A DNA stretch of 64,000 nt, from the NCBI RefSeq assembly GCF_003254475.1, contig NZ_QFYQ01000001.1, positions 1,426,001 through 1,490,000 of the forward strand, given 5' to 3'. Shown one piece after another: positions 1 to 8,572 of the stretch. How positions within the stretch are numbered: the first letter of the stretch is position 1; each line of letters starts with the position of its first letter. This stretch comes from Phenylobacterium soli (lineage in GTDB: Bacteria; Pseudomonadota; Alphaproteobacteria; Caulobacterales; Caulobacteraceae). The notes under the pieces are model-generated. The model was not told where the DNA came from, did no database searches, and worked only from the letters and a program-made list of their open reading frames with translations. The position numbers and the translations under genes were made by a program.

Positions 1-806
1 GCCACCCGGACGTGGACATGGTGTCCTTCACCGGCTCGACCCGCGCCGGCATCGAGGTGGCCAAGAACGCCGCCCCGACCGTCAAGCGCGTGGCCCAGGA
101 GCTGGGCGGCAAGAGCCCGAACATCGTCCTCGACGACGACGCGTTCGCCAAGGGCGTGAGCCGCGGCGTGGTCACCATGATGACCAACTCCGGCCAGTCC
201 TGTAACGCCCCCTCGCGGATGTTCGTGCCGAAGAAGCGCATGGACGAGGCGATCGCGGTGGCCCGCGAGACGGCCGCCCAGGTCACTGTAGGCGACCCGA
301 ACGGCAACGCCCAGCTCGGCCCGGTGGTCTCCGAGGTCCAGTTCAAGAAGATCCAGGGCCTGATCCAGAAGGGCATCGACGAGGGCGCGACCCTGGTCAT
401 TGGCGGCACGGGCCGTCCGGAAGGCCTCGACAAGGGCTACTATGTGAAGCCCACCGTCTTCGCCAACGTGACCAACGACATGACCATCGCCCGCGAGGAG
501 ATCTTCGGGCCGGTGCTGTCGATCCTGGGCTACGACACCCTCGACCAGGCGATCGCTGAGGGCAACGACACCGAATACGGCTTGGCCGGCTACGTGCAGG
601 CGGCGGACCTCAACAAGGCCCGCGAGGTCGCCCGCAAGATCCGCGCGGGCCAGGTGTCGATCAACGGCGGCGGCGGCGACATGATGGCGCCGTTCGGCGG
701 CTACAAGATGAGCGGCAACGGGCGCGAGTGGGGCGACTTCGCCTTCCACGAGTTCCTCGAGACCAAGGCCATCCTCGGCTACGCGCCGAAGGAAGCCGCC
801 GAGTAA
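1..806 (+). CDS. Aldehyde dehydrogenase, C-terminal part (cut by window edge)
   Basis: NAD(P)-dependent aldehyde dehydrogenase oxidising an aldehyde to its carboxylate in the cytoplasm. The reading frame is open from base 3, so the N-terminal half lies outside the window. Visible family motifs are [10 protein letters not shown], the glutamate-bearing [10 protein letters not shown], the catalytic cysteine in [11 protein letters not shown], and [11 protein letters not shown] near the C-terminus. About 268 residues are present against a usual total near 480. The substrate cannot be told from this part. A strong hairpin follows the stop, so the gene probably ends a transcript. Confidence 0.93.
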   Translation, partial: HPDVDMVSFTGSTRAGIEVAKNAAPTVKRVAQELGGKSPNIVLDDDAFAKGVSRGVVTMMTNSGQSCNAPSRMFVPKKRMDEAIAVARETAAQVTVGDPNGNAQLGPVVSEVQFKKIQGLIQKGIDEGATLVIGGTGRPEGLDKGYYVKPTVFANVTNDMTIAREEIFGPVLSILGYDTLDQAIAEGNDTEYGLAGYVQAADLNKAREVARKIRAGQVSINGGGGDMMAPFGGYKMSGNGREWGDFAFHEFLETKAILGYAPKEAAE

Positions 807-824
807 CACCGCCAAGACGACTGC

Positions 825-857
825 AGGGGGCCGCCGGAAGAGCGGCCCCCTCTTTCA
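825..857 (+). terminator. Rho-independent terminator of the aldehyde dehydrogenase gene
   Basis: A perfect 10-bp stem (825-834 with 842-851, AGGGGGCCGC/GCGGCCCCCT) with a 7-base loop is followed by TCTTTCATT. It lies 19 bases after the aldehyde dehydrogenase stop and before the ribosome site of the next gene. Confidence 0.75.
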
Positions 858-875
858 TTAGGGAAGGTCAATCCG

Positions 876-1820
876 ATGGGCGCCATCGATCCGCATTTCC
901 AGGCCATGCTCGAGGCCCAGGCCAAGGCGATGGAGGGCCAGACCCTGCCGCCGCTGGACCAGACCCCGCCGGACATGGTCCGCGCCGGCTATGTGATGCA
1001 GCGCCAGGCCCAGGACCAGAACGCGCCCAAGGACCTCGACGTCCGCGACTTCTCCATCCCCGGCCCGCATGGCGACATCCCGGTGCGCCTCTATGAGCCG
1101 CAGGGCCTGGGCAAGCCGTCCGGCCTGCTGGTCTATTATCATGGCGGCGGCTGGGTGATCGGCGACCTCGACACCCACGACGGCCACTGCCGCCGCATGG
1201 CGCGCTGGGGCAATTGCCGGGTGATGGCGGTGCACTATCGCCTGGCCCCCGAGCATCCGTTTCCCAAGGGACACGACGACGCCCTGGCGGCCGCCAAGTA
1301 CGCCTTCGACCACTGCGTCGACCTCGGCGTCGATCCCAAGCGCATCGCGGTCGGCGGCGACTCCGCCGGCGGCAACCTGGCCGCCTCGGTGGCCCTCGAC
1401 CTGAAGGACGACCAGAGCCGCCAGCTGGCCTTCCAGCTCCTGCTCTATCCGGCCCTGACCGACGAGTGGGAGACCCCGTCGCGCAAGACCCTCGACGGCC
1501 CGCTGCTGACCTTCGAGGCCATGCGCTGGTTCGAGAAGCTGCTGGCCGCGGCCGGCCATCCGGAGGCGCACCGCCTGTCGCCGATGAAGGCCGCCGAGCT
1601 GCGGGGCGTGGCCCCGGCCCTGGTGGTCACCGCCGGCCACGACTGCCTGAAGGACGAGGGCTTCGCCTACGCCGAGCGGCTGAAGGACGCCGGGGTCGAG
1701 GTGCGCCACGTGGAGTACCCCGCGCTGGTGCACGACTTCTACATCATGGCCGACGTCTCGCCGGCGGTGATCGAGGCGGCCAAGGAGACGGCCGCGGCGC
1801 TCAAGGCCAAGATCGGCTAG
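876..1820 (+). CDS. Alpha/beta hydrolase, HSL-family esterase/lipase
   Basis: Carboxylester hydrolase of the hormone-sensitive-lipase family (314 aa, normal length). The oxyanion-hole motif HGGGWVIGD lies near residue 90. The nucleophile elbow GDSAGGN is near 160. The remaining triad members are probably the Asp in GHDCLKDEG and the His in LVHDFY near the C-terminus. There is no signal peptide, so the enzyme is cytoplasmic. The ATG start follows a GGAAGG ribosome site. Its stop overlaps the stop of the convergent MFS gene by four bases. Substrate unknown; short-chain esters are usual for the family. Confidence 0.9.
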   Translation: MGAIDPHFQAMLEAQAKAMEGQTLPPLDQTPPDMVRAGYVMQRQAQDQNAPKDLDVRDFSIPGPHGDIPVRLYEPQGLGKPSGLLVYYHGGGWVIGDLDTHDGHCRRMARWGNCRVMAVHYRLAPEHPFPKGHDDALAAAKYAFDHCVDLGVDPKRIAVGGDSAGGNLAASVALDLKDDQSRQLAFQLLLYPALTDEWETPSRKTLDGPLLTFEAMRWFEKLLAAAGHPEAHRLSPMKAAELRGVAPALVVTAGHDCLKDEGFAYAERLKDAGVEVRHVEYPALVHDFYIMADVSPAVIEAAKETAAALKAKIG

Positions 1821-3052
1821 GTCGGTTCGAGTTCGGTGTGCGCGCGGACGGTCTCCGCCCGCCGCCCGGCCGACAGCGCCAGCCAGATGGCCGGCGCGCA
1901 CATCAGGGCGCCCTGGATGTAGGGCCCGTCGATCGTCAGTCCCGAGAACGACAGCCCGGCGCAGAACGGGCCGATGACGCGCGCCGCCGCGCCCATGGCG
2001 TTGTTCAGGCCCAGGATCTGGCCCTGCCGCTGCGGGTCGGCGGTCTGGGAGATCAGGGCCGAGACGTTGGGCCAGGCGACCGAGGTGCCGATCGCCGACA
2101 GGCTCATCAGGGCGATGGTCATCGGCCCGCCGACCGAGAACGGCTGCAGCGCCATGCAGAGCATGACGATGGCCATGCCGACGGCCAGCATCACGCCCTG
2201 GCCGAAGCGCTCGGAGAGCGGCGCGGTGACGGTCATCTGGGTCAAGGCCGAGGCGACGCCGACGAAGGCGAAGGCGACGCCCACGTCGCGCGGGCCCCAG
2301 CCGAACTTGGCCTGGGTCCACAGGCCGAAGACGCTCTCGACGCCGGTGAAGGCGAAGCCGGCCATGAAGGTGACCAGGAACAACCGGCCGATCACCGGAT
2401 GCCGATAGGCCTCGCCGAAGGCCGCCCAGCGGTTGGGCCGGAAGGTGTTGGTCAGGTCGCGCGCGCGGCTCTCCTTGATGAACAGCGCGATGCAGATCGC
2501 CGAGGTGGCGAACAGGCCCGAGGCGATGAACAGCGGCAGCTGGAAGCCGATCGGCCCGAGGCTCGGCTTGGCGAAGAAGCCGCCGAGCGAGGGACCGACG
2601 ATCAGGCCGACGTTCCACGAGGCGCTCATCCAGCTCATCACCCGCGTGCGCTTCTCCGGCGCCGTGACGTCGGCCAGATAGCCCTGGACCACCGAGCCGT
2701 TGCCGCTGGAGAGCCCGCCGAGCAGGCGGATGAGAAAGGCGATGCCCGCGTTGGGCGCGAAGGCGAGGGCGAAATAGCAGAGGGCGTTGCCGCAGATGGT
2801 CGAGATCAGGAGCGGCTTGCGGCCGTACTTGTCCGACAGCCGGCCCCAGAACGGCTCGCCGAAGAAGGTGCCCACCGAGAAGGCCGAGAAGATCAGGGCG
2901 ATCATCCAGGCCGGCGCGTTGAACGACTTGGCGTAGAAGGGCAGCAGCGGGACGATGATCCCGAAGCCGAGCTGGTTCAAGAAGATCAGGGCGATCAGCG
3001 ACGGCGCCGCCCAACGAGGCGGCGACGCCTCTCGCGGCGCAGAGTCTGACAT
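1817..3052 (-). CDS. MFS exporter, TetA-like (DHA1) family
   Basis: Inner-membrane drug:proton antiporter-type protein of the major facilitator superfamily (411 aa, about 12 membrane helices). The loop between helices 2 and 3 has the signature GRLSDKYGRKPLL. The N-terminal helix LIFLNQLGFGIIVPLLPFY resembles TetA-type exporters. This family exports varied compounds, and the fold alone does not establish tetracycline resistance. The start ATG at 3052 is followed by about 15 residues before the first helix. It ends tail-to-tail with the upstream esterase. Confidence 0.88.
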   Translation of the reverse strand: MSDSAPREASPPRWAAPSLIALIFLNQLGFGIIVPLLPFYAKSFNAPAWMIALIFSAFSVGTFFGEPFWGRLSDKYGRKPLLISTICGNALCYFALAFAPNAGIAFLIRLLGGLSSGNGSVVQGYLADVTAPEKRTRVMSWMSASWNVGLIVGPSLGGFFAKPSLGPIGFQLPLFIASGLFATSAICIALFIKESRARDLTNTFRPNRWAAFGEAYRHPVIGRLFLVTFMAGFAFTGVESVFGLWTQAKFGWGPRDVGVAFAFVGVASALTQMTVTAPLSERFGQGVMLAVGMAIVMLCMALQPFSVGGPMTIALMSLSAIGTSVAWPNVSALISQTADPQRQGQILGLNNAMGAAARVIGPFCAGLSFSGLTIDGPYIQGALMCAPAIWLALSAGRRAETVRAHTELEPT

Positions 3053-3106
3053 GAGTTAACGCTGGTAAGCTGCCCCGCGCGAGGGGGCAAGCCGGCGCAC
3101 GCGGGT

Positions 3107-3967
3107 CTAGGGCGCCTTGGCGGCCGCCTGTTGCCGCCGAAGCTCAGCGTCGAAGGCCGCCTCGCCCTTTTCGAAGTAGGCCTTGCAGCCGGCGGGGTCG
3201 ACGAAGGCGTCGGCCTGGCCGGCCTCCAGCGCCGCGCGCTTGGCCTTCAGGTTGAAGAACATGCCGTGGCTGGCCAGGAAGACGTCGCACGGCAGGCTGC
3301 GCCAGGTGGCGTAGCTGCGCCGATAGTCGGCCGCGATGCCGGGATAGGATTCCTTGCCGGCCAGCCGGTACATCGGCAGCACCGAATTCGAGCAGAGCAC
3401 CATCGCCTGGCGCGTCTGGCCGGCGACGGTCACGGGGAAGGTCCAGGTCGTGCAGCCGCGGGTGTGGCCGGGGGTGATGTGGGCGGTCAGGGTCCAGCCG
3501 CCGAGGCTGACCTTCTGGCCGTCGGCGAGGGTGCGGTCCGGCGTCACCGGCGGATAGGCGGCGGCGTCGCCGAGGCCGAAGTCGCCTTTGCCGCCGCGGG
3601 CCATCAGGGCGCCGTCGAGCTTGCTGGCGTAGAGGACGGCGCCGGTCTCGCGCTTCAGCTGGGCGAGGCCGCCGGCATGGTCGATGTGGGCGTGGGTGGA
3701 GAGCAGGACCTTCACCTGCCGGGGGCCGAAACCCAGGGTGCGGATGTTGGCGAGGATCTGCGGCGCGGTGCTGGGGTAGCCGCCGTCGATCAGGACGAGC
3801 CCGTCCCGGGTCTTCAGGAGGAAGGCGGTGATGTCCGAGGCGCCGACGTAATAGAGCCCCTCGCCGATCTTGAACGGCGCGACGGGATCGTTGTCGTGCG
3901 GCAGGGCGAGCGCCTGGGTGGCCGCAAGCGCCGACATGGCGGCGAGCGCAATTCCGAATGTCCGCAT
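3107..3967 (-). CDS. Subclass B3 metallo-beta-lactamase-like protein
   Basis: Periplasmic zinc hydrolase of the metallo-beta-lactamase fold (286 aa). A signal peptide ends after about 22 residues (ATQALA). The first zinc motif is STHAHIDHAGG (HxHxDH), the second is TPGHTRGCTTW, and the third is ASHGMFF. This set and the spacing match subclass B3 enzymes such as the Caulobacter enzyme CAU-1, which hydrolyses beta-lactams. Transcription is leftward and the gene stands alone. Related B3-fold proteins also include lactonases and other hydrolases, so beta-lactam activity is inferred, not shown. Confidence 0.85.
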   Translation of the reverse strand: MRTFGIALAAMSALAATQALALPHDNDPVAPFKIGEGLYYVGASDITAFLLKTRDGLVLIDGGYPSTAPQILANIRTLGFGPRQVKVLLSTHAHIDHAGGLAQLKRETGAVLYASKLDGALMARGGKGDFGLGDAAAYPPVTPDRTLADGQKVSLGGWTLTAHITPGHTRGCTTWTFPVTVAGQTRQAMVLCSNSVLPMYRLAGKESYPGIAADYRRSYATWRSLPCDVFLASHGMFFNLKAKRAALEAGQADAFVDPAGCKAYFEKGEAAFDAELRRQQAAAKAP

Positions 3968-4012
3968 AGTCCCCCCTTACCGATCTGCCGGCGAGTATGG
4001 ACGGCGGGGCGA

Positions 4013-4046
4013 GCAAAAGAAAATGGCCGGGGAGATCCCCGGCCAT
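4013..4046 (-). terminator. Terminator of infC
   Basis: A perfect 10-bp stem (4023-4032 with 4037-4046, ATGGCCGGGG/CCCCGGCCAT) with a 4-base loop is followed on the minus strand by TTTTCTTTTGC. It lies 29 bases past the infC stop. Confidence 0.9.
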
Positions 4047-4074
4047 CTGCGAACTCTGTCCAGTGATCCGACGC

Positions 4075-4596
4075 CTAGCGCGGGGCCAGGATCATGATCA
4101 TCTGGCGGCCTTCCATGCGCGGCTCGTACTCCACCTTGGCCACCGGCTCGAAGTCCGCCTTCACCTTCTGAAGCAGCTTCATGCCAAGTTCCGGGTGAGC
4201 GAGCTCGCGACCGCGGAAGCGCAGGGTGACCTTCACCTTGTCGCCTTCCTCGAAGAAGCGGTGCATCGAGCGCGACTTCACTTCGTAGTCGTGGATGTCG
4301 ATGTTGGGGCGGAGCTTGATCTCCTTGATCTCCACCACCTTCTGCCGCTTGCGCGCCTCGTTCTTCTTCTTCTGCTCCTGGAACTTGAACTTGCCGTAGT
4401 CCAGGATCTTGCAAACGGGCGGATCCGCGTTGGGGACGATCTCCACGAGATCGAGGCCCGCCTCTTCGGCCGCTTCGATGGCGGCGGAGGTGGGCATCAC
4501 GCCCTGCTTCTCACCGTTCTGGTCGATGAGGAGGACGCGGGGAACGCGGATGTCTTCGTTCATGCGCGGGCCGTCTTTGACGGGTGGCGCTTGCAT
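4075..4596 (-). CDS. infC: Translation initiation factor IF-3
   Basis: Binds the 30S subunit, proof-reads start-codon/initiator-tRNA pairing and prevents premature 50S joining. At 173 aa the length is normal. The N-domain has [18 protein letters not shown] and the C-domain ends with [12 protein letters not shown], both diagnostic. Two ATGs are possible: 4596 ([11 protein letters not shown], kept here) and 4563 ([10 protein letters not shown]), where the conserved region begins. infC often has an unusual start in other bacteria, but both candidates here are ordinary ATGs. A strong terminator follows and no rpmI/rplT lies downstream. Confidence 0.97.
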   Translation of the reverse strand: MQAPPVKDGPRMNEDIRVPRVLLIDQNGEKQGVMPTSAAIEAAEEAGLDLVEIVPNADPPVCKILDYGKFKFQEQKKKNEARKRQKVVEIKEIKLRPNIDIHDYEVKSRSMHRFFEEGDKVKVTLRFRGRELAHPELGMKLLQKVKADFEPVAKVEYEPRMEGRQMIMILAPR

Positions 4597-4730
4597 GGGG
4601 CGGCGAATAGGCGGTGCTCCGTATGTTGTTTCGACGGTCGTAATTCGGGTCGTAGTTCAACGCGAAATGCCGGCCGTCGAAGACGGGCCGGTCGCTCGTC
4701 GCCAGTATATGGCGGACGGTTACTACTCTA

Positions 4731-5720
4731 TCAAGCTGCGCCGGTGGTCTCGGACAGCAGGGAGGAGGCCGCCTGCGCCACCTTTGCAACAGGCAGCTCC
4801 GAGAGCCGGTCCGACCGCAGGATGGTGACGCGGCCGCGCGGGGCGGCCAGGGCGGGGTCGGAGGCGCTGGAGAACAGCACCACGGTGGGCGCGCCGGCGG
4901 CGGCGGCCAGGTGCAGCGGGCCGGTGTCGTTGCCGATGGCCAGCGCCGCCCTGGCGCCCAGCATGGCGATGCGCCCGAAGTCGGTGCGGCCGGTCAGGTC
5001 GCGGGCCCGCGGCGCCACGCGCTGGATGGCGTGGGCCAGCGGCGTCTCCTGCACCCCGCCGATGATCACGATGTCGTAGCCGCGGGCGTAGAGGATGCGC
5101 GCCAGCTCCGCGTAGTTCTCCACCGGCCAGCGCTTCTCGGGCCGGTGGGCCGAGCCGCCGGGCACGAACATCACATAGGGCCTGGGCTTGACCGCCCCCG
5201 GCACGGGCCGTTCGGCCGGCTCGTTCTTCCAGATCCAGGAGAGGTCCGGGCCGGGCGCCGTGCCCGGCTCGGTGGGCGCATCCGGCCAGATGCCGGCGTA
5301 CATCAGCTGGTCGGCCTGGCGCTCCAGGGTGTGCATGGAATCGCGCAGCGGGTTCTTGTGCGGCAGGGAGCAGCCGAGCGCGATGCCCGACCAGTCCGGC
5401 GGGCCGGGGCGCATCAGGTGGAACAGCCGCCCCGAATGGGCCGAGGTCTGCAGGTCGTAGACCCGGTCGAAGCCGGCGGCGCGCAGCTTCTTCCGCAGGG
5501 CGGTCCACTGGCCGAAGGTCTCGGGGCGCCCGTCCGTCCAGATCGCGTTGAAGTAGGGCGAGGTCTTGGCCAGGGCCTCGAAGGGCGGCGTGGTCAGAAG
5601 GGTGATGTGGGCCTTCTTGTGCGCCTCGCGGATCTTCTTCATCGCCGCCAGCGCCAGGACGAAGTCGCCGAGCGCGGAGAGCTTAATGACCAGGATCTTC
5701 TCGACGCCGCGATGGGCCAT
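4731..5720 (-). CDS. Glycosyltransferase family 9 (heptosyltransferase-like)
   Basis: Member of the ADP-heptose:LPS heptosyltransferase family (GT9), adding a sugar to lipid A-core on the cytoplasmic face of the inner membrane (329 aa). The N-terminus ILVIKLSALGDFVLALAAM is the typical GT9 opening. The C-half carries VPGGSAHRPEKRWP and IGNDTGPLHLAAAAGAP, the nucleotide-sugar binding region. The ATG at 5720 shares one base with the TGA of the upstream GT4 gene, so translation is coupled. The sugar donor is not certain. The pairing with a GT4 enzyme points to LPS-core or polysaccharide assembly. Confidence 0.88.
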   Translation of the reverse strand: MAHRGVEKILVIKLSALGDFVLALAAMKKIREAHKKAHITLLTTPPFEALAKTSPYFNAIWTDGRPETFGQWTALRKKLRAAGFDRVYDLQTSAHSGRLFHLMRPGPPDWSGIALGCSLPHKNPLRDSMHTLERQADQLMYAGIWPDAPTEPGTAPGPDLSWIWKNEPAERPVPGAVKPRPYVMFVPGGSAHRPEKRWPVENYAELARILYARGYDIVIIGGVQETPLAHAIQRVAPRARDLTGRTDFGRIAMLGARAALAIGNDTGPLHLAAAAGAPTVVLFSSASDPALAAPRGRVTILRSDRLSELPVAKVAQAASSLLSETTGAA

Positions 5721-6883
5721 CAGCGGTGCGCCTCCAGCACGCGTTCGTAGACGGCCAGGGTGTCGGCGCACATGCCGGCGTTCGTGTAGAGCTGGCGCGC
5801 GCGGTTCATGCCGGTCTGGCCCATCTCGGCGCGCTTGCCGGGACCGAGGTCGGCCGCCCGCGCCATGGCCTTGGCCCAGGCCTCGGCGTCGCCGGGCTCC
5901 ACCAGCCAGCCCGTGACCCCGTCGACCACCGTCTCGACCGTGCCCCCGTGGTTGGAGGCGATCACCGGCCGGCCCATCGCCTGCGGCTCGACCGCCGCGC
6001 GGCCGAAGCTTTCGGGCACGTTGGTCGGCAGGATCGCCACGTCGGAAACAAGGTAGGCCGCCGGCATGTCGTCGCAATGCCCGACGATCCTCACCTGCGC
6101 GTTAAGGCCAGCCGCGTCGATCGCGCGGACGAGCTCTTCGCGGTAGTCGGTGCGGCCCTGGTCGTCGCCCGCGAACAGCACCTCGAAGTCCGTGCGGCCG
6201 GCCGCCTTCAGGCGGGCGGCGGCCTCGATGATGGTCAGGTGGCCCTTGATGCGCGTCAGGCGCCCGGCCAGCAGGAAGCGCGTCAGCCGCGGGTCCTCCG
6301 GGGCGCTCCAGGCCTGGCGCAGGGCCGCGATGCGGTCCGCGGTGACCCAGGCCGGGTTGAAGCGCTCGAGATCGACGCCGCGCGGGATGGTCACCACCTT
6401 GGCCGGGTCGACCTCGTGCTCGGCGAGGATGTGGGCGCGGGTGTACTCGGAGTTGGCGATCACCACGTCGCCGCGGGTCATGACCGCGTTGTACCAGCGC
6501 TTGAGGCCGGACCTTGCCTTGTAGATCCCGTGGTAGGTGGTCACGAGCGGGGTGTCGGTGGTCTTGGCGGCCCACAGGGCGGCGAAGGCCGGGGCGCGCG
6601 AGCGGACGTGGACCACGCTCACCCTCTCCCGGCGGATCAGGTCCACCAGGCGCGCGGCGTTGCCCAGCATGGTCAGCGGGTTCTTGCTGTTCACCGGCAT
6701 CTGCGCCAGGCGGCCGCCATCGGAGATCAGGCGCGCGGCCATGCGCCCGCCGCGGGTGGCCACCAGGGCCTTGCCGCCGGCCTCGATCACCGCGCGCGCG
6801 ACGTCGATGGTCGTCTGTTCCGCCCCGCCGGTTTCCAGCTCGGGCACGACCTGCAGGAGGGTGAAGTTCGGGGGCAGGGCCAC
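5720..6883 (-). CDS. Glycosyltransferase family 4
   Basis: GT-B fold retaining glycosyltransferase (387 aa). The acceptor-domain opening VVPELETGGAEQTT and the C-terminal donor site PESFGRAAVEPQAMGRPVIA (an EX7E-type motif) are visible. A GTG start at 6883 is used because no in-frame ATG exists close upstream. It is the first gene of a two-gene coupled unit with the GT9 gene. Lipopolysaccharide or exopolysaccharide synthesis is the likely role. Because SqdX-type sulfolipid synthases are also GT4 enzymes and sqdB lies 2 kb away, that alternative deserves mention, but no sequence detail favours it. Confidence 0.85.
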   Translation of the reverse strand: MALPPNFTLLQVVPELETGGAEQTTIDVARAVIEAGGKALVATRGGRMAARLISDGGRLAQMPVNSKNPLTMLGNAARLVDLIRRERVSVVHVRSRAPAFAALWAAKTTDTPLVTTYHGIYKARSGLKRWYNAVMTRGDVVIANSEYTRAHILAEHEVDPAKVVTIPRGVDLERFNPAWVTADRIAALRQAWSAPEDPRLTRFLLAGRLTRIKGHLTIIEAAARLKAAGRTDFEVLFAGDDQGRTDYREELVRAIDAAGLNAQVRIVGHCDDMPAAYLVSDVAILPTNVPESFGRAAVEPQAMGRPVIASNHGGTVETVVDGVTGWLVEPGDAEAWAKAMARAADLGPGKRAEMGQTGMNRARQLYTNAGMCADTLAVYERVLEAHR

Positions 6884-6959
6884 GCCCTTTGCATACCCCG
6901 AAACGGCCGGGCGTACAGCGGCCGCTGACGGCCGCGTCGCCGCAGGCTAAGAGCGGGTC

Positions 6960-7703
6960 ATGAGCGAGACCTCAGGCTTCCTCGAACGGCCGGGCGGCGA
7001 GCGCCTCGCCTGGCGCCGCGTGGCCGGAAACGGCCCGGCCGTGGTGTGGCTCGGCGGCTTCCGGTCGGACATGGCCGGAACCAAGGCTCAGGCCCTGGCG
7101 GAGTGGGCGCTCGCCACAGGCCACGCCTACGTCCGCTTCGACTATTTCGCCCACGGCGAGAGCAGCGGCGACTTCGCCCAGGGGACCATCACCCGCTGGC
7201 GCGAGGACGCCCTGGCGGTGCTGGACGAGCTCGTGGACGGGCCGGCGGTGCTGATCGGCTCGTCGATGGGCGGCTGGATCTCGTGCCTGACGGCGCTGGC
7301 CGCGCCGGAGCGGGTGAAGGCCCTGGTGCTGGTCGCGCCGGCCCCGGACTTCACCGCCAAGCTGATGACGCCGGAGATCCCGGCCGAGGGCTGGGCCGAC
7401 CTCGAGGCCAACGGGGTCTGGTATCGGCCTTCGCTCTACGGCGATCCCTATCCGATCACCCGCAACCTGCTGGAGGACGGCGCCCGCTGGTCGATCCTCG
7501 ATTCCGAGATCCCGATCGCCGCGCCGGTGCGCATCCTTCAGGGCGGCGAGGATCCCGACGTGCCCTGGCGCCACGCCCTGGAGCTGGCCCAGGCGATCAA
7601 GAGCCAGGACCTCGTCTTCACCCTCATCAAGGACGGCGACCACCGCCTCTCGCGGCCCCAGGACATCGCCCGCCTGATCGCGGCGGTCGAGGAAGTGGCC
7701 TAG
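6960..7703 (+). CDS. Alpha/beta hydrolase (ABHD10-like serine hydrolase)
   Basis: Cytoplasmic serine hydrolase (247 aa). The nucleophile elbow is IGSSMGGWIS near residue 100, the acid is probably in GGEDPDVPW and the catalytic His in KDGDHRLSRPQD near the end. Short length, RFDYFAHGESSGDF and the overall layout resemble the ABHD10/YqiA-like thioesterase group. The start ATG is 76 bases from the divergent GT4 gene. The gene overlaps the last four bases of the convergent SDR gene. Substrate unknown. Confidence 0.85.
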   Translation: MSETSGFLERPGGERLAWRRVAGNGPAVVWLGGFRSDMAGTKAQALAEWALATGHAYVRFDYFAHGESSGDFAQGTITRWREDALAVLDELVDGPAVLIGSSMGGWISCLTALAAPERVKALVLVAPAPDFTAKLMTPEIPAEGWADLEANGVWYRPSLYGDPYPITRNLLEDGARWSILDSEIPIAAPVRILQGGEDPDVPWRHALELAQAIKSQDLVFTLIKDGDHRLSRPQDIARLIAAVEEVA

Positions 7704-8560
7704 CCGCCAGCCGCCAGGATCGAAGTCAGCCCCTCGCGGTAGCTGGGATAGGCCGGGCGCCAGCCGAGCTCGGCCTTGGCGCGGGCGTTCGAGACGCGCT
7801 TGCTCTCGGCGTAGAAGCGCATGGCCTGCTGTGAAAGTCCGGCCTCCGCCAACGGGATCTCCGGCGGCGGCTCCATGCCCAGCAGTCGGGCCGCGTAGGC
7901 GATCACGTCGGGATTGGGGGCCGGCTCGTCGTCGCAGAGATTGTAGATCCCGCCGGCCCGGGGCCGCGCGATCGAGGCGGCGAGCCCGGCCGCCAGGTCG
8001 TCCACGTGGATGCGCGAGAACACCTGGCCCGGCGCGACGATGCGGCGGGCCTGGCCGGCGCGCAGCCGGTCCAGCGCCGAGCGGCCGGGGCCGTAGATGC
8101 CGGGCAGGCGGAAGACGCCGACCGTCAGGCCCATGCCGCGGCCGACCTCCAGCCAGTCGCGCTCGGCCGCCACCCGGCGCGCGCCCTCCGGCGACTGGGC
8201 GGCGAGGCGGCTCGTCTCGAACACCCAGCGCCCCCGCCGGTCGCCATAGACCCCGGTCGTGGAGAGATAGCCCGTCCAGTCGGGGAAGGCGCGGGCGCGG
8301 GCCAGGGCCGGGACAAGGCGGGAGAGGCCGGGACAGCCGTCGGGACCGGGCGGCGCGGTGATCAGCAGCGCCTGGGTCTCGGCCAGGGCGCCGGCCAAGG
8401 CCTCGGCGTCGGCGATCACCACCGGCCGCACGCCGGCGGCGACCAGGCGGGCGGCGTCGTCGGCGCGCCGCGCGCTGGCCATCACCTCCCAGCCCTCGGC
8501 CTTGAGGCGTCGTCCCAGCGCCTGGCCCGAAAAGCCGTATCCGAAAACGAAGAGCTTCAA
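7700..8560 (-). CDS. Atypical SDR / NAD(P)-binding epimerase-like protein
   Basis: Rossmann-fold protein (286 aa) of the atypical short-chain dehydrogenase group that includes YeeZ. The dinucleotide loop is FVFGYGFSGQALGRRL at residues 4-19. The central YLSTTGVYGDRRG and the later IHVDDLAAGL match this group. A TTG start at 8560 fits the glycine-rich loop position. It begins 12 bases after the sqdB stop on the same strand and is probably co-transcribed with sqdB and galU, which makes a role in sugar-nucleotide or sulfoquinovose metabolism possible. The exact reaction is unknown. Confidence 0.75.
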   Translation of the reverse strand: MKLFVFGYGFSGQALGRRLKAEGWEVMASARRADDAARLVAAGVRPVVIADAEALAGALAETQALLITAPPGPDGCPGLSRLVPALARARAFPDWTGYLSTTGVYGDRRGRWVFETSRLAAQSPEGARRVAAERDWLEVGRGMGLTVGVFRLPGIYGPGRSALDRLRAGQARRIVAPGQVFSRIHVDDLAAGLAASIARPRAGGIYNLCDDEPAPNPDVIAYAARLLGMEPPPEIPLAEAGLSQQAMRFYAESKRVSNARAKAELGWRPAYPSYREGLTSILAAGG

Positions 8561-8572
8561 GGCCGGATCGCG

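Noticed and set aside
858..3049. Very long open frames on both strands (718 and 611 codons)
   Set aside because: They are antisense or alternate-frame shadows of the esterase and MFS genes, with Arg/Pro/Gly-rich low-quality translations typical of high-GC DNA.
1817..3052. Tetracycline-resistance gene call
   Set aside because: The protein is TetA-like in fold only; nothing in the context supports a specific drug.
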